A stretch of DNA of 7,834 nt from Marine group II euryarchaeote REDSEA-S43_B8 (GCA_001629235.1 LUSA01000006.1:1-7834), one strand, 5' to 3'. Shown: positions 1 through 7,531, counted from the stretch's first letter. The notes: generated from the sequence alone by a model not told the origin. Translations and numbers: made by a program.

Positions 1-183
1 GATGGAGACCGCGCAGCATGCTTCTTGACGGCACTAGGCGCGAGCAAAGAAAACATCAAACTGCTAGGCACAAGATCTGATATTGTTGGCAGATGGTCAG
101 GAGATACCGAGGAGTCCTCCAAGCTCCAGAAACTGCAGTGGATGAAATCAATTCTGGAGATACAAGGACTCTGGGTAAGCTAG
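1..183 (+). CDS. C-terminal 60 codons of an unrecognised protein, cut by the window edge
   Basis: Frame 1 is open from the first base to the TAG at 181-183 and gives a 60-residue C-terminus beginning DGDRAACFLTALGA and ending EIQGLWVS. The composition (helical, charged, with a conserved-looking LLGTRSDIVGRWSGDTEE stretch and no membrane helix) looks like a genuine soluble protein rather than a random open frame. I do not recognise the family and assign no function. The start lies outside the window. Its stop overlaps the stop of the convergent minus-strand gene within the palindrome CTAG (180-183), an arrangement that supports both ends being real. No T-rich terminator is visible after it. 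Confidence 0.6.
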   Translation, partial: DGDRAACFLTALGASKENIKLLGTRSDIVGRWSGDTEESSKLQKLQWMKSILEIQGLWVS

Positions 184-1254
184 ATTTCGAAACTACCGAC
201 CTCTACAGTCGAGCCGTCTGATTGAATAGATCCAGAGAACTGTTGCTTATCTCCGCCGTTGTTCACAATAACGTCGAATTGAACCTCTCCTTCTTCACCT
301 TCTGTCTCAAAGTGCCTTACAACCACCGAATAAGTCCCAGAAGGAGGGGTTGAATCCCATCTTATCTCCCTAGAACCGGACTCAGGATCGTAACCCTCCA
401 TGTCGAATTTCCCTCCTCCCAAGCCCTCCGGATTGAAGAAAGACAACTCCTCGCCATTTGAATCAATTATCGAGAGCCCCAAGTCAGAATTACCTTCCCA
501 GTTGAGACTCACTGATGCACCGTCTTGAACAGTCCCTACCCTTCTCCTAAGCTCATCCACATCTCTGGCCTCGGTGAAATCCTCCTTTGCTTCCTCACTC
601 AATTCCTCATCACTCACCGTAGGCTGAGGCACTTCTCCATCTGGACCAGCTATGGCGAACTTGGCGACGAATTGGAGGTCATTACTCTTGACAAGGGACC
701 CCTCATAGAAACGCTTGCTCTCCCCAATTGTCAGGCTAACCGTGAAACCCGTCTCATTCTTTTTGTGTATCCTTCGTAGAAGAGGTACCCATGAGAACAA
801 TCCCTTTGTGTGGATTTTGTAGTGCCTGACTCCAACTCTATAGACTCCGGGCGGAGGGGTTTTCGTCCAGACAATATTCTCAACAGGAGACTTCGAAGTA
901 GGCTTGAAGTTCATGTCAATGTCAAGCTCTCCACCACAACTGGATTTTCTGTTATCGTGGTAAACGTGCTCGCCCGAAGGCGTGCTTTTCTGATATCTCT
1001 GCTTCCTGCACTCCGGCACCAATAGCCTCCGAACCCTCGCCCAGTGAACCTGATACGGTTGGAGTTCCCGAACGATCCCTTCCTCTCCCCCTTCTCCTTC
1101 TAGTTGCAGATCCCGCGAGAACCTCCTCTGGGACGTTCCTCCTCGTAGAAGGAAGAATCGTCCTCCTATTCTGCGAACGCAAAATTCGGAATAAGCCGTT
1201 GAACGTCGCAATCAGAATAAGACCGATGACAACGAGGGATACAGCGTCCGCCAC
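180..1254 (-). CDS. Membrane-anchored protein with two YfaP/DUF2135-like beta modules; frame broken near 986-1003
   Basis: The body is the 343-codon frame ending at 180. It holds two related modules: residues about 77-185 and 230-343. Each has the GGELDID / GGKFDME turn, then E-x-I-x-W and P-x-G-x-Y-x-V-x-VRH(Y/F), the pattern I associate with the YfaP/DUF2135 fold; module 2 also has the opening strand VSLNWEGNSDLGLSI. An acidic linker (about 197-225) separates them. The 343-codon frame would start at 1211, but its first 75 residues look out of frame. A second frame starting with GTG at 1254 gives a credible N-terminus: a hydrophobic helix (VSLVVIGLILIATF), then a basic Arg-rich linker, running to about 990. 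Dropping one base from the T4 run at 986-989 joins the frames into about 355 residues. Module 1 still lacks its opening strand, so some sequence may be lost. Probably a cell-surface or envelope protein; the exact role is unknown. It could be a pseudogene. Confidence 0.65.
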
Positions 1255-1276
1255 GTGACCGAACTTGAGCAGTGAC

Positions 1277-1285
1277 TTTTCATAA
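1277..1285 (-). promoter_or_regulatory. Possible TATA box for the minus-strand DUF2135-like gene
   Basis: On the minus strand this reads TTATGAAAA, centred about 27 bases before the GTG at 1254. Archaeal TATA boxes usually lie 25-27 bases before the transcription start. With no Shine-Dalgarno match before that GTG, a leaderless transcript starting at or near 1254 is the natural reading. This is inference from spacing and AT-richness only. Confidence 0.35.
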
Positions 1286-1337
1286 CATCGGTTGCAAACC
1301 CAGATGAACCAGGACGTGGAATTTTTTCCTCCGGTTG

Positions 1338-1348
1338 TTTCATAATGA
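1338..1348 (+). promoter_or_regulatory. Possible TATA box for the giant surface-protein gene
   Basis: TTTCATAATGA is one of the more AT-rich stretches in the 130-base divergent gap. It would place transcription start near 1368, leaving a short leader that contains the GGAGGGG ribosome site. The T6 tract around 1322-1327 is an alternative and would give a longer leader, starting near 1350. I cannot choose between them from sequence alone. Confidence 0.35.
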
Positions 1349-1356
1349 TGGTTAGT

Positions 1357-1371
1357 CTCCTCTACGAGGAG
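1357..1371 (+). repeat. 6-bp inverted repeat covering the ribosome site
   Basis: CTCCTC (1357-1362) and GAGGAG (1366-1371) are perfect complements with a 3-base loop (TAC). In RNA this would form a tight GC-rich hairpin that hides most of the Shine-Dalgarno sequence, provided transcription starts upstream of 1357. If transcription starts near 1368 the left arm is not transcribed and the hairpin has no role in the mRNA. Confidence 0.45.
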
Positions 1372-1376
1372 GGGAG
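1366..1376 (+). promoter_or_regulatory. Shine-Dalgarno site of the giant surface-protein gene
   Basis: GAGGAGGGGAG lies 8 bases before the ATG at 1385 and contains GGAGG, complementary to the archaeal 16S rRNA 3' end. It supports 1385 as the start even though the predicted protein then has an unusually long 22-residue polar region before its signal-peptide core. The same GAGGAG forms the right arm of a small hairpin with CTCCTC at 1357-1362. Confidence 0.6.
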
Positions 1377-1384
1377 CGGAAGCG

Positions 1385-4300
1385 ATGCGAACACATTCCA
1401 GTCAAGAATCCTCGAGAAACCCGCATAGCACAACGAATAAGGCTAGCAAGGCCACGATTCTAGTCGCTCTATTTTTCCTATCCCCTCTACTCGCTGGCAT
1501 TCCCATTGCTACAGAAGAAGAGAACTCAATGCCAAGCTCTACTCGTCAAATGAGCCCAGATGTGGCAGTAACAGAGCTAGACGTCACCACACCCTCAGCT
1601 ATGGTCGGAGGAACCCCTACACTGGCCCCTGTCAATCACGTGATTATAGTGGGGTCCACCAATCAGGGCGGATCAACTGCCGAAGGGAATGTCACCCTCA
1701 AGGTTAACGGAGTCGTCGTTGACAACAGGACTGCTACCATAACTCCCGGGGGACAGGTAAACAGCGTGATGTATTGGGACGCATCTTCACTATCAGGAAC
1801 AGGATACGAGATTACTGCGTCATGGGTCCCGTCGTCATCGTCATCCGACTCCGACTCGAGCAATAACCAGATGTCTCTATCCGGCGTAAGCGTCGCAGAG
1901 GTGGAGTCTGCCTCAGACATCGCAGACTCCCTACCATCCGATGGATCTTCCCTAGCAAGAGCACTCTGGGAAGGAGCAATCACTGTAGTCAATACAGGAA
2001 ATCAACCAGTCGATGTCACAGCCCAGCTAACACTAACTCCGTCTCTGGGAGGTTCGAGTGTCCCCCTGTCCTCGAGTACAGAGCAATTGCTTCCAGGAAG
2101 CCTTGCAGACCCTCCAACCCCTGCTAACATCACAATATCGTTCGATGGCTCCGGTCTAGAAGGGGATTACACCCTAAGCGGCAGTCTACTTGTGTCGGGC
2201 TCTACTCAGGGTTCGGTCACGATCGACTCCAGAATAGTGAACTTCGTAGCCCTAAGGGCGTCTCTCATACCAGCCAACAACCGGAACGTCGACCCCGGTT
2301 CGCAAGCAACTCTGAACTTCATACTACAGAACTCTGGAACCGTTGAAGACAACTTCACCGTGACACAGAGCAACAACTCCGACCCCACTAACTACTGGGT
2401 AAATATCACTGACCAGATACATGACTCCACCAATCTTCTCAATGTAGACGCCCAGCAAACCCATGCAATCCAGATTCCGGTCGAAGTTCCTGCAGATGCC
2501 GCCAATGGAGACGCCGTGATTGTGACCGTGACGATTCAAAGCGACACCGCGGGCTACGTCCTCTCAGCCATGGGTGAAAACTTCGCGAACATCACCCCTG
2601 GTTCCCCCAGAACCCTGCAATACACCCTAATGAACACCGGTACCGCGCCAGCCCAGTATCAGGTAGATGTCGGAGCGACGGAATCGGTACCATACTGGAT
2701 CATAGACTCACCTGTCACAATCACCGACGTCCTGCTGCCAAATGAGACCAGGACACTTCCCGTAACAATCACCACCCCGGAGCTAGAGATGCCACTGAAC
2801 CCGTCCTGGAAGGTCTCTTCCATAGAGCGAGTGGACCTGATGGTCCAAGCAATCCCACTACAGGGAGGAGTCCCAGCAGTCAACCAGACGACGCTAATGA
2901 TAGACAGCATTGTTGAGTTGGATATCTCCGTGACCGGTGAAATCGACGATATCTCAGTTAATGACATCATGGGGGGTAATACCGACAGGTTCGTGGGCTT
3001 CGAAGTGACGATAGTTCACAATCTAGGTTCAAACAATACCTTGGCCCAAGTATCCCTCAGTGCCATGCCATGTACCTCCCTAGCGCCGACCACTGCTGTA
3101 TCTGGAAGTCCTTGGACACAATCCACCTGTTCCAATGGTAAGGTCTTCCTACAGGATACCCCAGCCGACTCCAGCCTCATTGAGAATTCGCGTTGGACGG
3201 CTACGGTCCAGACCTCGTCCTCGTCCTCCGCCTCGACCTTGGAACTCCTGCCAGGAGAGACCGGATACGGCATGGTGGGACTGAGCTTCGGCCCCACCCC
3301 AGATTTCCAATACCCCTCTGCAGGCCATCTCAACTTCTCGTTCATGGCGACATCATCTTGGGCTGCGTTCTCCGGGGCAATTTCCCGTAATGCCACAGCC
3401 ACGGTTTCCATGTCGATAGCCGAGATTTGGTCGGCAGAGCTGACTTCCTCGGGGGCAGCCAACGGAGATCCTGGGACCGCCATATCCTCTGATGTGGTGT
3501 TGGAGAACACAGGAAACGATCCAGCAAACTTCACCATCGGATACGTCCCTAAGCCTGGATGGACCATCACACTGGGGTCTACCGCGGCGAACCTAGTGCC
3601 CTCTATGACGAATCTGTACAATGATGGTTCATCAACCCAGAACCAGCGGACAATAACGGTCACCGCCACTCCCCCGGCATCTGCAAGAGCGGATGAGACG
3701 CATCAGGTCTGGGTCTACGCCAACTCCACGGAGACTGGAGAACTGCTTGCATATGCCCCTGCCCTCTTCACCCTCACCGAAGTCATCTCGGCAGAACTCT
3801 ACCCCCCTACTTCTACGGCGGTAATCACCCCTTCCCCCTCACTCGACAGCAGAGTGGGTCAGAAGACCCTGATTGCCCTGCTCAATAATACCGGAAACAA
3901 GAACGTCACCTACAATCTGTCCCTGGACAATCTTGATGAGGATAAGATCAAGGTCTGCTTCTCCGAGGAAATGCAGCCATGTGTGACCGAATCCACACTA
4001 CTGGTACCAGCAGGGTCGCAGGGGATAGTCAGGATTTACTCCACGGCAGGAGCGGACTCGAGAGCCGATGAAGACCAGAGATTCTTCCTGAATGCGTCTC
4101 ACGACGGCCAGTTAATGTCTACAAGTGAATGGAAGGTGCAGGTTGCCCCCGATCATGCAATACTATTCCTAGGTGCCACCAGAATGGCGGCAGCTCCGGG
4201 GAACACCCTTGACCTAGAGGTAGTATTACGAAACGACGGCAACCTCATGGAGACACTGAACCTGACGGTGACTTTCCCGGAGGGAATGACCAACTGGTCT

Positions 4301-4579
4301 TACCAGGTCAACGAATCCGAGTTCTCAATAGACCAGGGTGAGTCTCGTACCGTACTCCTCAGCATCACACTGCCCCCACTCAGGGACGGGGACCAGATTC
4401 TGGTAGCCGACGTAATCCACAACCTCACCATGAGAGCGGTAAACATCACCGACCCGTTCCCCACATGGCCTGCAACAAAAATGGTCGATGGAGTGGCTCA
4501 GCCCGTTCCACTGTCGGAGAGCCTGCTGGGACTTCGAAACTCGAAATCCAGGTCCTCCCAGTCTTCGATGTGGAATTGA
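1385..4579 (+). CDS. Giant secreted surface protein of CARDB/NEW3-type Ig-like domains, N-terminal part (frameshifted)
   Basis: 1064 codons. Residues 1-22 are polar, followed by a signal-peptide hydrophobic core (ILVALFFLSPLLAGIP, about 25-40). A CARDB-like domain follows (about 58-150: V-A-V-T-E-L-D-V, later a G-G-x-V-x-S-V-x-Y-W turn). Then come repeated NEW3/NPCBM-associated Ig-like units, each opening with a strand, a P-G-(S/T/N) turn and an N-x-G tetrad: about 288-390 (LQNSGT), 395-505 (LMNTGT), 680-790 (LENTGN), 800-915 (LNNTGN) and 924-1035 (LRNDGN). More than twenty N-x-S/T sequons and two locally paired Cys sets (563/582, 858/866) fit an extracellular glycoprotein. Two Ser-rich linkers are present (nt about 1830-1860 and 3210-3240). 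The last roughly 15 residues (from about 1050) look out of frame, and the chain most likely continues in the next frame. Likely role: structural surface protein or adhesin; no catalytic motif is seen. Confidence 0.8.
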   Translation: MRTHSSQESSRNPHSTTNKASKATILVALFFLSPLLAGIPIATEEENSMPSSTRQMSPDVAVTELDVTTPSAMVGGTPTLAPVNHVIIVGSTNQGGSTAEGNVTLKVNGVVVDNRTATITPGGQVNSVMYWDASSLSGTGYEITASWVPSSSSSDSDSSNNQMSLSGVSVAEVESASDIADSLPSDGSSLARALWEGAITVVNTGNQPVDVTAQLTLTPSLGGSSVPLSSSTEQLLPGSLADPPTPANITISFDGSGLEGDYTLSGSLLVSGSTQGSVTIDSRIVNFVALRASLIPANNRNVDPGSQATLNFILQNSGTVEDNFTVTQSNNSDPTNYWVNITDQIHDSTNLLNVDAQQTHAIQIPVEVPADAANGDAVIVTVTIQSDTAGYVLSAMGENFANITPGSPRTLQYTLMNTGTAPAQYQVDVGATESVPYWIIDSPVTITDVLLPNETRTLPVTITTPELEMPLNPSWKVSSIERVDLMVQAIPLQGGVPAVNQTTLMIDSIVELDISVTGEIDDISVNDIMGGNTDRFVGFEVTIVHNLGSNNTLAQVSLSAMPCTSLAPTTAVSGSPWTQSTCSNGKVFLQDTPADSSLIENSRWTATVQTSSSSSASTLELLPGETGYGMVGLSFGPTPDFQYPSAGHLNFSFMATSSWAAFSGAISRNATATVSMSIAEIWSAELTSSGAANGDPGTAISSDVVLENTGNDPANFTIGYVPKPGWTITLGSTAANLVPSMTNLYNDGSSTQNQRTITVTATPPASARADETHQVWVYANSTETGELLAYAPALFTLTEVISAELYPPTSTAVITPSPSLDSRVGQKTLIALLNNTGNKNVTYNLSLDNLDEDKIKVCFSEEMQPCVTESTLLVPAGSQGIVRIYSTAGADSRADEDQRFFLNASHDGQLMSTSEWKVQVAPDHAILFLGATRMAAAPGNTLDLEVVLRNDGNLMETLNLTVTFPEGMTNWSYQVNESEFSIDQGESRTVLLSITLPPLRDGDQILVADVIHNLTMRAVNITDPFPTWPATKMVDGVAQPVPLSESLLGLRNSKSRSSQSSMWN

Positions 4580-6486
4580 CCAAGTCCCCACAGAGGATAG
4601 CAATAGTCCCAGGGGTGGACAGGTCAATCGAATTCGAAATGGAGAACAAGGGCAACGCTCCGATCAACCTCACCATACAGTGGGAAACCATAGACACGGA
4701 ACAGGACGATTCGAAGCCAGATAGGTTCGAAGTCCGAAACTCGCTAGGCTCTACAAACCTGTTCCTGCAAGTTGGGCAAACCAGCTCAATCAGCTTCGAA
4801 TTCGCAATGACACACAATGACACGATCAAGGGCGAGCAAGGAACATTCATCCTGAAGAGAGTACCAGTGGACGCTGCAATGGAAATCCAGCAGAACTCCT
4901 TCCCGATCACCGTCGTCAGAGCCCAGACCGATGACATTTACACCCTGAGCGCAGATGCCGCTGGCCAGTACCAATGCGAAAACAACGACGACCCGAACTG
5001 CAGGCAGATCGAGATCCCTTGGACGGACATAAACTTCCTAGACTACTCAGATGACCCAAGGTCCTACACACTGGCATTGAACGGGGAGATGGACCCCTAC
5101 GACGCATCAGTAGACCCCCCAGAACGCCTCGTACCTTCTGAACGCTACGCCGATGTTAACTGGTGGCTATACATAGACCATGACATCGATGCAGGTGCCG
5201 CTATGTGCGAACTAGCAGACATAGGTGGGAACGGAATCGAAGCCACCACGGACACTACGGAGACCTGCAACTCGGATTGGGAACTCGACGCTTCCACTCC
5301 CTATGAGGGAGGGAGCCCAGACCCCGCCCACGGGGGGACCATCGTACTCCAGGTAATTATCCCCGGAACAGACACCGCAGCAGGAGACGGATGGAACATC
5401 TACCTGCAACTAAGACACCCAGAGGAGCCCAAGACAACGGAGTACTCAACGGATCTGGTAGTCAAACTCAGGATGACAGAATCGACAGACCCCCTCGTCC
5501 ACAGCATCACATTCAGGGGAGATGGGGTAGAGGGTGAGAGCACTTGGATAGACGTATCCGTGAAAAATGCAGGATACGCCGTAATGCCAACACAGTCCCA
5601 ACTGAACCTCGACTGCTCGTCCACGCCCTACGCAGACGTGACGAACATGTTCGCACCATACACGATACCAGCTCTCGAGGCAAATGGGAACTTCACTGCT
5701 TCATGGGCCGTTGAACTGAATCCAATCCCATGGTACAAGTCCTCAGAGACACTGACTTGCTCCGCATACATCACCTACCCGGACATCATAATGCAGATGG
5801 GTGGAATCTTCGGCAACGTAGTAGAAAACGACGTCTTGACGGAGGACCTGTCCATTGAATCTTGGTCCACCCCAGCCGTCGAAATATCCGGTCTCCAGCT
5901 CCCGTCCGCACTCCTAATCTCAGCAGTCCTACTCCTCTTGGCCGTATCGCTCATCAGACAGGGTCTGGATGAGCAAGAGAGCCGTCTGCATGCATCCTCG
6001 TACGTGGCGGCGATGGCATTCGGGGCCCTCTCGCTAACCGGTGCCTCCACAATCCTGACACTTCTTTGCGCTCTGGCCTCCATCCTGTTCGCTGGGCTCG
6101 TGGCATGGCTATCCTCCAGCGAGCTCCAGGCGATCCATGACGACAGGAAGAAGGCCAGGATCGGAACGATGGCACTGTTGGAGGACCACGACAAGGAGCA
6201 GCAGAACACCAGGAACGAGCTCCGCGCCATCATCTCCTGCTCTCCCTACGCCTTCCTTCCATTCGTACTGATCTCACCATCCCTCGCCATCGACCTGGGG
6301 GCATCGTCGCTTATGTCAATAATAGCATTCATGATCGCATCCCCCATCCTCGTGCACCTGATCCTGAGATTCCTAGACAGCTCATACGACAGGCTTTACA
6401 GTGAACTCGCTGACATAGAGCTCCGAGCCATCAGAATCAAGAAGATCCTAGGAAGGGCCGGCCAGAAGCCAGGGGGGGGCAACTGA
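4465..6486 (+). CDS. C-terminal part of the giant surface protein: Ig-like domains plus about five membrane helices
   Basis: 673 codons, but residues 1-22 look like noise and the ATG at 4465 has no ribosome site or signal peptide; the real protein is probably the continuation of the upstream ORF, joining at T23. From residue 24 there is a further NEW3-like unit (about 30-155, with MENKGNAP). A region with paired Cys (171/179, 248/268) and aromatic strands follows (about 157-335), then a CARDB-like domain (about 345-440, VKNAGY, Cys 383/432). Hydrophobic helices lie at about 478-496, 512-530, 531-549, 594-612 and 616-634. The soluble loops 497-511 and 550-593 and the tail 638-668 are charged and basic, so by the positive-inside rule the beta domains face out and the C-terminus faces in. 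The fold of the membrane region is not one I recognise. The last codons are encoded by a G8 tract, and the stop is one base from the next gene. Confidence 0.75.
   Translation: MACNKNGRWSGSARSTVGEPAGTSKLEIQVLPVFDVELTKSPQRIAIVPGVDRSIEFEMENKGNAPINLTIQWETIDTEQDDSKPDRFEVRNSLGSTNLFLQVGQTSSISFEFAMTHNDTIKGEQGTFILKRVPVDAAMEIQQNSFPITVVRAQTDDIYTLSADAAGQYQCENNDDPNCRQIEIPWTDINFLDYSDDPRSYTLALNGEMDPYDASVDPPERLVPSERYADVNWWLYIDHDIDAGAAMCELADIGGNGIEATTDTTETCNSDWELDASTPYEGGSPDPAHGGTIVLQVIIPGTDTAAGDGWNIYLQLRHPEEPKTTEYSTDLVVKLRMTESTDPLVHSITFRGDGVEGESTWIDVSVKNAGYAVMPTQSQLNLDCSSTPYADVTNMFAPYTIPALEANGNFTASWAVELNPIPWYKSSETLTCSAYITYPDIIMQMGGIFGNVVENDVLTEDLSIESWSTPAVEISGLQLPSALLISAVLLLLAVSLIRQGLDEQESRLHASSYVAAMAFGALSLTGASTILTLLCALASILFAGLVAWLSSSELQAIHDDRKKARIGTMALLEDHDKEQQNTRNELRAIISCSPYAFLPFVLISPSLAIDLGASSLMSIIAFMIASPILVHLILRFLDSSYDRLYSELADIELRAIRIKKILGRAGQKPGGGN
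4477..4531 (+). other. Probable frameshift joining the two large ORFs
   Basis: The upstream ORF (frame 2) reads sensibly through at least 4476, and the downstream ORF (frame 1) reads sensibly from about 4531. Adding one G to GGG at 4528-4530 gives SESLLG joined to TSKLEIQVLPVF, a smooth linker into the next Ig-like strand and a single chain of 1,700 residues. A one-base slip at the A5 run (4477-4481) is a second candidate but leaves a less natural, Arg-rich linker. Frame 1 is open only from 4342, so the shift must fall between 4342 and 4579. Confidence 0.7.
6472..6479 (+). repeat. G8 homopolymer at the gene boundary
   Basis: Eight consecutive G encode the Gly residues just before the TGA of the membrane-anchored ORF, and they also sit where the ribosome site of the following gene (ATG 6488) would be. 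With seven G, the upstream frame would pass the TGA and continue through A-T-E into the downstream Met, making one fused protein. The tract is therefore either a translation signal, a slippage-prone switch or a miscounted homopolymer. Confidence 0.85.
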
Positions 6487-6487
6487 G

Positions 6488-7531
6488 ATGGCACGGACGA
6501 AGGCTCCCGCGACTGGAGGGGCAGAGGCCACACTCAAGCGGATCGACTACATCGAGGAAGAGGCCGAGAACATCCAATTCGCAATCTGGGCAAACAGGCC
6601 CATCGGCGCCAGGAAGATGCTTAGGGAACTATCGAAGGAGGTCGATGAGGCAGAAGGCCAGATCATGGACCTCTACAGGGCCTTGTCATCACTAGAGCGA
6701 TCCCTCGAGGAGCTCGAGCAGATGTCAGAGGGCGATCGCAACGCCTGGGACCTGACGATGCTAGGCCTGCAGCACCTCAGAGAGGGGAACTGGGGGGCAG
6801 CAGCAGATTGCGTGGAGGGCGCAGTCGCATCGATGGGCAAAGACGGACTCGAGAGGTCACTGAACACCCTTGGAAGGCACCTCAACGAGATGGGTGAGCT
6901 CAGCGACATCGAGGACATAGCACTCACGCTGGTCAACCAGGGGAAGGATGCACTCGACTCCGACCTCGCGTCAGCGGCTAAGGCGTTCGAGGACGCAATC
7001 AGCGCACTCGGCCCAGTCGCAGTCAACGAGGCTGCCAGCCCCTTCCTCGTGAACAGCTTCTTCCTCTCGATAGGGACGACATGGCCGGAGGGCAAGGACC
7101 ACGCCCTGATGGTCATCACGCTGGAGAACACAGGGGAGAACAACATCTCCACGATGAGGCTGGCCCCGCCAATTCCGTACGGGTGGTCCGCCTCTCCGAA
7201 GATGTGCGAGATCCCCGAGATACCCCCAGATGGTTTCATCGAGATCGGTATCGAGATCAGGCCATCCGGATCCTTCCCCTCGACAGCACTCCTCGGGAGT
7301 AGCCTGAACATCACCACCGGATACGACGTAGAGTACGGGAGCCTCAGGGTCCAGACCAGGGTCGAGAACAGGACCCCGAACCTCATGCAGGGACTCTTGC
7401 TAGACCCATGGATGCCAGAGGGCTTCGAGACGATGAGGCTCCCACTCGTGGAGAACCTTGGACCCGGGGACGTCATCCAAGTCCCCATCGAGGTACTGAA
7501 CCTACGCGAGGCAGTAGGAATAGGTTCCTGA
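6488..7531 (+). CDS. Coiled-coil/TPR-like protein with a C-terminal Ig-like (NEW3-type) domain
   Basis: 347 codons, with no signal peptide or membrane helix. Residues about 12-80 are strongly helical and acidic/basic alternating, a likely coiled coil. Two TPR-like helical hairpins follow (about 88-117 and 145-174), each ending in a matching A-A-x-x-x-E-x-A-(V/I)-x-(S/A)-x-G pattern. From about 185 to 295 the chain switches to beta, with an Ig-like domain containing ITLENTGENN, the same N-T-G signature as the NEW3 units of the giant protein. A short tail (295-347) may start another beta unit and ends abruptly. The start is one base after the preceding stop, so the two are co-transcribed. The role is unknown; TPR-like helices suggest a protein-binding partner of the membrane protein, probably at its cytosolic face. 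It may in fact be the C-terminal part of that protein (see the G8 tract). Confidence 0.75.
   Translation: MARTKAPATGGAEATLKRIDYIEEEAENIQFAIWANRPIGARKMLRELSKEVDEAEGQIMDLYRALSSLERSLEELEQMSEGDRNAWDLTMLGLQHLREGNWGAAADCVEGAVASMGKDGLERSLNTLGRHLNEMGELSDIEDIALTLVNQGKDALDSDLASAAKAFEDAISALGPVAVNEAASPFLVNSFFLSIGTTWPEGKDHALMVITLENTGENNISTMRLAPPIPYGWSASPKMCEIPEIPPDGFIEIGIEIRPSGSFPSTALLGSSLNITTGYDVEYGSLRVQTRVENRTPNLMQGLLLDPWMPEGFETMRLPLVENLGPGDVIQVPIEVLNLREAVGIGS

Noticed and set aside
1255..1350. Upstream extension of the minus-strand gene (frame reads WVCNRCYEKSLLKFG before the GTG)
   Set aside because: The frame is open and CNRC hints at a zinc site, but there is no ATG, GTG or TTG upstream in frame within the gap and only one CxxC, so I kept GTG 1254.
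1830..1860. TC/CG-rich short repeat tracts, also at 3210-3240
   Set aside because: They encode Ser-rich linkers between beta domains; no tandem unit extends beyond the codons themselves.
3016..3669. 217-codon open frame on the minus strand
   Set aside because: It lies wholly opposite the well-supported Ig-domain protein, has no ribosome site or coherent domain, and reflects codon bias of the plus-strand gene.
4475..4482. Programmed -1 frameshift at the A5 run
   Set aside because: The bases do not form a proper X-XXY-YYZ slippery heptamer in the upstream frame, and the join it gives is less natural than the one at 4528-4530.
4446..4937. 163-codon open frame on the minus strand opposite the frameshift region
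   Set aside because: Its translation is low-quality and without motifs; the plus strand reads as Ig-like protein here in one frame or the other.
5896..6483. Possible ArlJ/TadC-type (T2SSF) membrane protein
   Set aside because: The helix spacing is only loosely similar and I see no conserved T2SSF motif; the large exported beta domains argue against it.
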